Of a stretch of DNA of 13,981 nt, positions 1 to 5,667 are shown piece after piece. A program made the position numbers and the translations under genes. The notes under the pieces were generated by a model. It was given only the letters and a program-made list of their open reading frames with translations. It searched no databases and was not told where the DNA came from. The stretch's first letter is position 1, and each line of letters begins with the position of its first letter. The DNA is from Spirochaetaceae bacterium (GTDB lineage: Bacteria > Spirochaetota > Spirochaetia > Treponematales > Breznakiellaceae), in assembly GCA_031256815.1 (NCBI GenBank), contig JAIRPU010000103.1:1-13981 (forward strand), written 5' to 3'.

Positions 1-2178
1 ACGTTATACGCCAAGTGGGAATCTGCAATTCCAATCGCTGATGCGAACAGCGCCGACCTTATGGTTAAGTTCGGCATAAAACAAGCGGGTTATTCGCTTA
101 GTTCGATATCGACGGCAGATGTTACCAACACGTTCAACACGGTAAAGTCATACCTGGCGACACAAAACTCTGCGGACGTGAATCCCGCGGCGGGGCTGGG
201 CGTTATAAAACTTGGCGACTATGTTGAACTGCCCTCTCTTAGGGTTGCCGCCTACAATAGCAACGGCGGGGGAATAAACATAACCTCCAACACCGGAGAC
301 GGCAAACTTCGGCTTATGGTAGTGGGCATAAATCCCTACTACGGCAAAAACGGCAATACCGTAACACAGCACCTGGTGTTCCAGTTTAAGGACTATCCGG
401 GGAATGGCAGAATTAATGCAAGCGGAACTAACGCCGGCGGTTATGCTGCAAGCGAAATGAGACAGTATCTTATCAACGAATACCTGCCTGGTTTGCTTAC
501 CGCGGGCGTGCCTGACAGCGCGATATGGGCAGTTAAGCGCATGGTGGCCAACGGCGGAATCGCGACAGGGGCGGACGCTATAGAAGACAAACTCTGGCTG
601 CCCACAGAGCGGGAGATGTTTGGCAGTAATACCAACAGCAATTCAACGCACGAGTCAGACGCGAACCAGGGCAGGCTTGGGTATTACAACGACGATGTCG
701 GCAGAAAAAAAGCGAACGTGTATTTGACCGCTTCACCTTATGATGGTGATTACTACTGGTGCGGTATTACTGATAACGGCCAGCCGATACGCTGGATTAA
801 CCCTGATTCTTCATACGGCGTAGCGCCTGCGTTCGCTGTAAGCGGCGCCGACCAGGCTCCCACCGCAAATATAAAAACGGTTACTTACAACGCCAACGGC
901 GGGACGGGAAGCGCTTCGCAGGCGGTTGTTAGCGGACGCAGCGTAACGGTTAGGGACGATTCCGGATTTAACAGGGCCGGCTACTATTTTGACGGCTGGA
1001 GTACGAACACGTCAGGAAGCGGTACCAATTACAACGCCGGGGATACAATCAGCAGCGTTACAACGAATGTAACCCTTTACGCCAAGTGGCAGTCGGGTGG
1101 TGTTACGCTCACATACAGCGCCAATGGCGGAACAACGGGAGATGTGCCGGCACAGCAGACGGTGGCTGCCGGAACTTTCGTAACGATTGCGCCGGGAAGG
1201 GGGCTTGGCAAGCTTGATACGACTATGGACGGTTACACCCGTTATGTGTCTTTTGTTGGCTGGAATACAAAGGAGGACGGGAGCGGTTTTACTTACGATG
1301 TGGATGTGGGCAAGAGTTACAGGCTTGACGCGAATCTTACCCTCTACGCTCAATATAAGAACGCCGACCTTATGGTAACTTTCAATGTAAAAACTCTGGG
1401 CTATGCGCTTAGTTCAATATCGGCGGCGGACGTTACCGCCACATTCAATAGGGTAAGCACTTACATCAAGACAAAATCTGCCTCCAGCGTGAACCCGCAA
1501 GGCGGGCTTGGCGTTATTCAAATGGGCGATTATGTCGAATTGCCGTCCCTTAGTGTGGCCGAATACAATGGTAACTGGGGAAACGTAAGCTTAACTTCCA
1601 ACACGGGAGACGGTAAACTGCGCGTTATGGTAGTGGGCATAAACTCTTACTACAACAAGAACGGTAACGGCACAAGCACGCCGCACCTCATCTTCCACTT
1701 TAGGAATATACCATGGAACGTTCGTATGGAAGCGACCGATACCAACCAGAATGGTTATGCGGGAAGCGAAATGCGCAAATTCCTTACTCCGTTAAATGGT
1801 GTTTCCGGTTCAGGAAACTTCTGGACCGGGTTAAAGAACGCCGGAGTGCCGGAGAACGTAGTGTGGAAGATAAGCCGCAGAGTGACTAACAGCGCGGCGA
1901 TAGTAGCGGACACGATAGAAGACTACCTCTGGCTGCCCACAGAATGGGAGATGACCGGAAGCAATGCCACAAATCACGAGACAGATACAAACCAGGGACG
2001 TTTTGCGTATTATGGCAGCAGGTCGAAAGCCGGCGATGCTACGAGAGGACGATATTGGATAGCATCGCTCTCGGGTAATGCAGCTTTTAAATGTGTCGAA
2101 GACTGGGGGGCTAATATCTATGGTATTCGCGCGAGTGACGTGTATACAGGCTGCGTCCCCGCCTTCGCTGTCAAATAG
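1..2178 (+). CDS. Surface protein with InlB repeats and two DUF6273-like modules (5' partial)
   Basis: The frame is open from base 1, and the first six codons read TLYAKW, the end signature of an InlB B (Listeria-Bacteroides, Flg_new) repeat, so the gene begins upstream; the ATG at 61 is internal. The visible 725 residues read: repeat end, module A (nt 46-843), InlB repeat (871-1092), InlB repeat (1102-1359), module B (1360-2175), TAG stop. Each module runs from ADLMV through GDYVELPSL, TSNTGDGKLR, MVVGIN, LWLPTE and NQGR to PAFAV, which resembles the DUF6273 domain of secreted bacterial proteins. InlB repeats are usually found in exported surface proteins. No membrane anchor or sorting signal is visible at the C-terminus, and any signal peptide lies outside the window. 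GC content looks higher than in the flagellar and flavodiiron genes further right. Ligand and function are unknown. The InlB call is firm; DUF6273 is recalled from motif memory. Confidence 0.85.
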   Translation, partial: TLYAKWESAIPIADANSADLMVKFGIKQAGYSLSSISTADVTNTFNTVKSYLATQNSADVNPAAGLGVIKLGDYVELPSLRVAAYNSNGGGINITSNTGDGKLRLMVVGINPYYGKNGNTVTQHLVFQFKDYPGNGRINASGTNAGGYAASEMRQYLINEYLPGLLTAGVPDSAIWAVKRMVANGGIATGADAIEDKLWLPTEREMFGSNTNSNSTHESDANQGRLGYYNDDVGRKKANVYLTASPYDGDYYWCGITDNGQPIRWINPDSSYGVAPAFAVSGADQAPTANIKTVTYNANGGTGSASQAVVSGRSVTVRDDSGFNRAGYYFDGWSTNTSGSGTNYNAGDTISSVTTNVTLYAKWQSGGVTLTYSANGGTTGDVPAQQTVAAGTFVTIAPGRGLGKLDTTMDGYTRYVSFVGWNTKEDGSGFTYDVDVGKSYRLDANLTLYAQYKNADLMVTFNVKTLGYALSSISAADVTATFNRVSTYIKTKSASSVNPQGGLGVIQMGDYVELPSLSVAEYNGNWGNVSLTSNTGDGKLRVMVVGINSYYNKNGNGTSTPHLIFHFRNIPWNVRMEATDTNQNGYAGSEMRKFLTPLNGVSGSGNFWTGLKNAGVPENVVWKISRRVTNSAAIVADTIEDYLWLPTEWEMTGSNATNHETDTNQGRFAYYGSRSKAGDATRGRYWIASLSGNAAFKCVEDWGANIYGIRASDVYTGCVPAFAVK
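46..843 (+). repeat. Module A, first copy of the duplicated DUF6273-like domain
   Basis: This coding segment aligns by eye along its whole length with module B at 1360-2175. Shared blocks include NSADLMV/NADLMV at the start, GLGVI, GDYVELPSL, TSNTGDGKLR, MVVGIN, IED.LWLPTE, NQGR and PAFAV at the end. Roughly half the residues match. The last third, between NQGR and PAFAV, is much less conserved than the rest. Confidence 0.85.
871..1092 (+). repeat. InlB B-type (Listeria-Bacteroides) repeat 1
   Basis: It encodes about 74 residues starting KTVTYNANGG, with GYYFDGWSTN in the middle and ending TLYAKWQ. This is the classic beta-grasp-like InlB B repeat layout: an NGG turn, an aromatic-rich GW motif and a LYAKW end. 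Confidence 0.9.
1102..1359 (+). repeat. InlB B-type repeat 2
   Basis: It encodes VTLTYSANGG at the start, FVGWNTKEDGSG in the middle and TLYAQYK at the end. It is somewhat longer than repeat 1 because of an insertion around the GLGKLDTTMDGY segment. It leads straight into module B. Confidence 0.85.
1360..2175 (+). repeat. Module B, second copy of the duplicated DUF6273-like domain
   Basis: This is the partner of module A and forms the C-terminus of the protein. It has a short insertion (LNGVSGSGNFW) after the GSEMR block. In the late variable segment it has two cysteines (FKCVED and TGCVPAF), while module A has one (YYWCGI) in a similar area. Confidence 0.85.
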
Positions 2179-2225
2179 CCTTCAGGCTGTTTAACACGTG
2201 TTCTTTGCCCCGCGCCGCTTTATGC

Positions 2226-2237
2226 GGGGGGGGGGGG
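2226..2237 (+). repeat. Poly-G tract of 12
   Basis: Twelve consecutive G bases lie 47 bp after the stop of the surface protein gene and about 400 bp before the next start codon. Homopolymers of this length are prone to slipped-strand length change. In T. pallidum, poly-G tracts near several outer-membrane protein genes affect expression, but those lie in promoters and no promoter is evident next to this one. Confidence 0.9.
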
Positions 2238-2275
2238 CGCTTTGGAAGGCAAGCCGGTTTTAAACAGGTTAACGC

Positions 2276-2307
2276 AAAGAGGAGGCCAAACGGCCTCCTC
2301 TTTTTTT
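2276..2307 (+). terminator. Intrinsic terminator after the surface protein gene
   Basis: A perfect 12-bp stem (AAAGAGGAGGCC with GGCCTCCTCTTT) closes on an AAAC loop. The run of T at 2301-2307 starts within the end of the stem and continues past it. It lies about 100 bp after the surface gene stop and is a textbook Rho-independent terminator for + strand transcription. Confidence 0.92.
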
Positions 2308-2460
2308 CGCGGCGCGTGTGTGTGGGGGGCGGCAATGCCCGCAACGCGGGCGCGGGGCACTTCCCCGGCCTGCGCTTGTGCAGGCCGCGGGCTGGCGATA
2401 AGGCCGCGCGAAGCGCGGCGCCGCCGCCCGCGCCGCTTCGCGGCGCGGGCGCGGGCATAA

Positions 2461-2495
2461 AAGACAATAAAAATCAATAAGATTTTTATTGTCTT
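2461..2495. repeat. Perfect 15-bp inverted repeat
   Basis: The left arm AAGACAATAAAAATC (2461-2475) and right arm GATTTTTATTGTCTT (2481-2495) are exact reverse complements around an AATAA loop. It is AT-rich, in sharp contrast to the GC-rich hairpins just before it. It could be a second terminator, readable from either strand, or a protein-binding dyad. No clear U-tract lies outside the stem. Confidence 0.85.
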
Positions 2496-2544
2496 CCTTA
2501 TCTTAACTTCTCAACCAACCTCAACTAATATCAACCAACAACCA
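2492..2544 (+). other. G-free C/A/T stretch upstream of the barrel gene
   Basis: These 53 bases contain no G on the + strand and hold repeated TCAACCAA-like units (TCAACCAACC, TCAACTAA, TCAACCAAC). A transcript reading through would be unstructured and C-rich, which is the general character of a Rho-loading site. No such role is shown. Confidence 0.6.
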
Positions 2545-2593
2545 GAAACCGCGCTAAATTTAGAATTACCGGCAATTCACACTTAAAGGACAC

Positions 2594-2622
2594 TTGTTTA
2601 AAACGCTAAAAAACACTATAGT
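2594..2622 (+). promoter_or_regulatory. Candidate sigma-70 promoter for the barrel/OmpA pair
   Basis: TTGTTT at 2594-2599 and TATAGT at 2617-2622 are separated by 17 bp. The -10 matches consensus at five of six bases; the -35 is weak. A transcript would begin near 2630, just at the GGAGAG ribosome site (2630-2635), so the leader would be very short. Confidence 0.45.
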
Positions 2623-2643
2623 CATGCGTGGAGAGATTTTGAA

Positions 2644-3690
2644 ATGAAACGTTTATTCGTATTTCAGGCGTTGTTGTTCCAGGTATTGAGCGTTTATGCT
2701 GCCGACCCATTTATAAACGGCGATATGTTTATGCTGCTTGGGCATCCAAAATTTATTGTAACCGCGAATTCAGCGGCGGGCGGGCCTTTGTTTTCAGAAG
2801 GTTCTTATTCTATAAATATGAATCCTGCGCTTTCAGGCGGGCTTCAGTTTCCGGCTTTGGACTTTGGTTACACAGGAATATTGCATACCGGAGACAGCCC
2901 TGAATTTGGAGGAAATCTCCATCTGGGGGCAAGTATACCAACTCGCATGGGCGTAGTTTCCATTGGCGCGCATGGGCTTTTCGACAAGGATATAATGGGT
3001 ATAAACTCAGGCCTTTTTAGACTTGGACTTTCCCGCGATTTAACAAGCAATTTTTATTTAGGGCTTTCAGTCTGGGGCGGAATAATTGAATTTGGCGAAG
3101 ATAATGATTTTGCCATAGCCGCCGATGTGGGCGCATGGTACCGCATCCCCCAACTGCTTTTTCTAAAAAACATTCGCTTTGGCGCGGCCGTTCAAAATAT
3201 TGGTAAAAGTTTTATTTACGACGGTTACTTTTCATTTCCTTCAATGTTTACCCCTAAACTCGGCATAGCTTTTTCGGTGCTTCAGGTAAAAATGCTTGAA
3301 ATTGGACTTAGCGCTGATGTAGCTCTTCCTTCGTTTCTTCTTAATATTACAGCAAACACAGGCCTTCAAATTAATATAGCGAATTTAATTAACGTTTACG
3401 CCGGCTGGGATTTTAATTTGCGTGAAACCGCTCATTTAAAAGATGTCGGAATGAAAGAGGTTGTCAACAAACCCTATATTGCGGTTGGAGTTAAGTTAAA
3501 AGTCGATACCTCCGGTAACAATTTTATGCATAAGCACAGCCTTAACGAGATGGTCCTTGACGTTGACACTATTTGGCAAAAGCGATATGAAAACAGCCAG
3601 CTTTTTTCTGTCGGAGGGTCGGCGGTTTTTGGCGAACGCGATAACTTCCCGCCTGTAATACAAACCGGCGAAGTCCGCTACACTGAATAA
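2644..3690 (+). CDS. Predicted outer-membrane beta-barrel protein (FadL/PorV-like)
   Basis: The 348-residue product starts with a signal peptide (basic MKR, hydrophobic stretch, cleavage likely after VYA at residue 19). The body has many short alternating hydrophobic stretches rich in Gly and aromatic residues (GLSVWGGIIEFG, AADVGAWYRIP, AAVQNIG), typical of beta strands. The early SINMNPALSGG segment recalls the NPA motif of FadL, PorV and treponemal UPF0164 barrels. A GGAGAG site sits 8 bp before the ATG. The OmpA-type gene follows after 17 bp with its own ribosome site, so the two are probably co-transcribed and may act together at the envelope. The C-terminus (DNFPPVIQTGEVRYTE) looks more like the start of an Ig-like domain than a last barrel strand. 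The family is inferred from overall pattern only. Confidence 0.65.
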   Translation: MKRLFVFQALLFQVLSVYAADPFINGDMFMLLGHPKFIVTANSAAGGPLFSEGSYSINMNPALSGGLQFPALDFGYTGILHTGDSPEFGGNLHLGASIPTRMGVVSIGAHGLFDKDIMGINSGLFRLGLSRDLTSNFYLGLSVWGGIIEFGEDNDFAIAADVGAWYRIPQLLFLKNIRFGAAVQNIGKSFIYDGYFSFPSMFTPKLGIAFSVLQVKMLEIGLSADVALPSFLLNITANTGLQINIANLINVYAGWDFNLRETAHLKDVGMKEVVNKPYIAVGVKLKVDTSGNNFMHKHSLNEMVLDVDTIWQKRYENSQLFSVGGSAVFGERDNFPPVIQTGEVRYTE

Positions 3691-3707
3691 TAAAAACAGG
3701 AGAAATT

Positions 3708-5525
3708 ATGAAAAACTACCGTTTTATATTGATTAGCGTTATGACATTTATTATGGGGACCGGCGTTTTTGCGCAAACGCAGGTTTACTATTTTTCTCCG
3801 GGAACGGACAGCCCCAAAAAGGCGATTGTTGTACCGTTTTCAGTAAATGACAGCCGTTATATAAAATCATGGCATTTTACAGTTTTAAACGCCCAGGGGC
3901 AGCAAGTGCGCAGGATTGGGGAAGAAATACCGGATATTGAAGTACGGCCGGATAATTGGCTTGAGATAATAAAAGCGTTTTTCAGGCCCAAAAAAAGCGT
4001 GACGCCGCCTTCCAGAGTAGTTTGGGACGGCAATAATGATTCCGGCGTTAAATGTCCGGACGGCAATTATTCTTTTTATTTTGACGCTACAGACGATAAT
4101 AATAATTATGGTGAAACTCATCGCTATAATGTGGTTCTTGATACAACGCCGCCTTCAATTGTTATAAAACAACCTTCTGAAGCGGAAAAAAACTTTGGTC
4201 AGCAATCCAAACCAACCTTAACAATAGCGCAATCAGGCAGCCGTGAAGACCTTTGGCACAGCGAAATTGTCAACGAAGCCGGCAAAGTGGTTCGTTCTTT
4301 TGACTGGCGTGATGCTTCTCCTGCCGCGTTTGTATGGAACGGCACAGATAACGCAGGCATTTCACTGCCGGACGGCGTTTATACTTATTCGGTAAGCGCT
4401 GTGGATTTGGCAGGAAACAAATCGCCGCCGGCTGGTGTTTTCAATATAAATTATGATTCAACGCCCAAAGATGCCGAAGCAGGCCGCGCGCTTGCCGAAT
4501 TCGCGCCGCAGGGTAAATCCAAAACGCAAACGTTCACGCTTAAAGCAAGCGATAGCGGAAAAATCGAATCGTGGAGTTTCAAAGTACAGCCTGCCGGTAA
4601 AGGGGGCGAAACAGTGTTTTCACGCCCGCGCGGAAGCGAAAAATTCCCTTCCAACGGCCAGCTCCAGTTTAGCTGGGACGGCAAAATGCCAAATGAAAAC
4701 GTAATAGCGCAGGGGAATTTCATCGGCAAACTGGAAGTAAAATACGCAAACGGCGCGTCTCTTAATGCCGAAACACAGCCTTTTATATGCGGCGGGCCGC
4801 CTTTGGCAGTCGTTACAACAACGCCGGAACATTTTAGTCCGGACGGAGACGGCAGCAACGATACGCTTACCATAAAACTCGATGTTCAACGCCAAATTCC
4901 TGTTGCCCGCTGGGAGTTCGTAATATTTGACCCTGTAAGTTCGGGCAAGATTTTTTGGTCGGCAAACGGAAAGTCCGAAATTCCTGCACAGCTTACCTGG
5001 AATGGCAGGTCGCAGGATGGCAAAGAAGAAGTTGAATCTGCAATGGACTACCCATACTCTTTTACCGTCATAGATACACAGGAACAAAGCGTCAAGGTTG
5101 ACGGCAGTATTGCCGTTGATATTCTTGTAAGAAAAGATGGCAACCGGCTTATAATCCGTGTGCCGGCAATAAATTTCCGTGAAAACAAAGCGGACTTTGA
5201 TAAAGGATTGCCGCGTCTTGTAATAGAAAAAAACATACGCGTCCTTAACCGCGTTGCCGCAGCGTTGCAGCGCTATCCTGATTACCGCGTTACAGTCGAA
5301 GGCCATGCTAACAATGTAACTGGAACCGAAGCTGAAGAAAAACGTGATAACTTGGGCCCGCTTTCGCAGAGCCGCGCCAATGTTGTTCGTGATTACCTGA
5401 TTAATCAAGGAGTAAAAAATAAACTGGACGCTGAAGGTATAGGCGGAAAACGGCCGGTAGTTGACCGTAAAGATAGTGCCAACCGCTGGAAGAACCGGCG
5501 TGTTGAGTTTATTCTTCAAAAATAG
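3708..5525 (+). CDS. Periplasmic OmpA-family protein with four Ig-like repeats
   Basis: The 605-residue product has a signal peptide (cleavage likely after VFA, residue 22). Four Ig-like units follow, recognised by a W-[DN]-G motif at residues 106, 210, 323 and 431; the first two continue with PDGxY, as in FlgD/CHU_C-type Ig-like domains. FSPDGDG at 376-382 opens the fourth unit. The OmpA C-terminal domain covers about 475-605 (EGHANNVTG at 531, LSQSRA around R556, NRRVEF near the end). This domain normally binds peptidoglycan, so the protein may link the cell wall to outer-membrane partners such as the barrel protein encoded just upstream. The residue equivalent to the peptidoglycan-binding Asp of GHTD is Asn535, while the Arg is kept. 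AGGAG at 3698-3702 supports the start. No strong terminator follows. Confidence 0.85.
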   Translation: MKNYRFILISVMTFIMGTGVFAQTQVYYFSPGTDSPKKAIVVPFSVNDSRYIKSWHFTVLNAQGQQVRRIGEEIPDIEVRPDNWLEIIKAFFRPKKSVTPPSRVVWDGNNDSGVKCPDGNYSFYFDATDDNNNYGETHRYNVVLDTTPPSIVIKQPSEAEKNFGQQSKPTLTIAQSGSREDLWHSEIVNEAGKVVRSFDWRDASPAAFVWNGTDNAGISLPDGVYTYSVSAVDLAGNKSPPAGVFNINYDSTPKDAEAGRALAEFAPQGKSKTQTFTLKASDSGKIESWSFKVQPAGKGGETVFSRPRGSEKFPSNGQLQFSWDGKMPNENVIAQGNFIGKLEVKYANGASLNAETQPFICGGPPLAVVTTTPEHFSPDGDGSNDTLTIKLDVQRQIPVARWEFVIFDPVSSGKIFWSANGKSEIPAQLTWNGRSQDGKEEVESAMDYPYSFTVIDTQEQSVKVDGSIAVDILVRKDGNRLIIRVPAINFRENKADFDKGLPRLVIEKNIRVLNRVAAALQRYPDYRVTVEGHANNVTGTEAEEKRDNLGPLSQSRANVVRDYLINQGVKNKLDAEGIGGKRPVVDRKDSANRWKNRRVEFILQK

Positions 5526-5526
5526 G

Positions 5527-5550
5527 AAAAAACTAGGAAGACTTTTTTTT
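5527..5550 (+). terminator. Weak terminator-like A/T dyad after the OmpA gene
   Basis: Six A bases (5527-5532) can pair with part of an eight-T run (5543-5550) across a 10-base loop. With no GC pairs in the stem this is a poor terminator, and the AT-rich block may instead belong to the promoter region of the next gene. Confidence 0.25.
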
Positions 5551-5580
5551 ATATATTTATTATATTTTATATATTGATTG
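5551..5580 (+). promoter_or_regulatory. AT-rich promoter-like block before the lipoprotein gene
   Basis: About 25 nearly pure A/T bases contain TATATT at 5570-5575, an acceptable -10 element. No good -35 is present at 16-18 bp. It is placed suitably for transcription of the lipoprotein and UlaG-family genes with a leader of about 85 bases. Confidence 0.3.
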
Positions 5581-5590
5581 TCCACCGGCT

Positions 5591-5619
5591 GGAGGGTTAA
5601 AACTGAAGTTTTGCTCTCC
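5591..5619 (+). other. Leader hairpin before the lipoprotein gene
   Basis: GGAGGG (5591-5596) pairs with CTCTCC (5614-5619), and TAAAAC (5598-5603) pairs with GTTTTG (5608-5613), around a TGAA loop. That gives 12 pairs with one bulged T and two G-T wobbles. No T-run follows, so it is not a plain terminator. It would lie in the 5' leader if the upstream AT-rich block is the promoter. It matches no riboswitch class I recognise. Confidence 0.5.
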
Positions 5620-5667
5620 GGTTAGTGATGGTAAGTTTGGAATTTTGAATGTGTTTGCAAAGGGGTA

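Larger units (their letters stand above)
2208..2450. other. GC-rich island with a series of hairpins
   Basis: This stretch is very GC-rich and holds several perfect inverted repeats in a row. Arms are at 2208-2213/2224-2229 (6 bp), 2276-2287/2292-2303 (12 bp, the terminator), 2337-2342/2346-2351 (6 bp, loop AAC), 2367-2373/2380-2386 (7 bp), 2404-2409/2413-2418 (6 bp, loop GAA) and 2426-2436/2440-2450 (11 bp, loop TTC). Open frames cross it on both strands, but they are alanine-, arginine- and proline-rich, resemble no known protein and follow from the scarcity of stop codons in such sequence. No gene is called here. Confidence 0.75.

Noticed and set aside
61..63. ATG at 61 as the start of the first gene
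   Set aside because: The frame is open from base 1 and begins with the end of an InlB repeat; there is no ribosome site before 61, and the same ADLM segment recurs inside the protein at 1363.
2208..2450. Integron attC site or CRISPR array
   Set aside because: The stems differ in sequence and spacing, no repeated unit with spacers exists, and no attC core sites, integrase or cas gene is present.
2171..2480. Several overlapping open frames on both strands of the GC-rich island
   Set aside because: They are Ala, Arg and Pro rich, overlap each other in opposite directions and cross the terminator hairpin; stops are rare there because of the GC content.
4620..5585. Long open frame on the - strand opposite the OmpA-type gene
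   Set aside because: It lies wholly antisense to a well-supported gene, has no ribosome site or recognisable domain, and its composition is what the opposite strand of a codon-biased gene gives.
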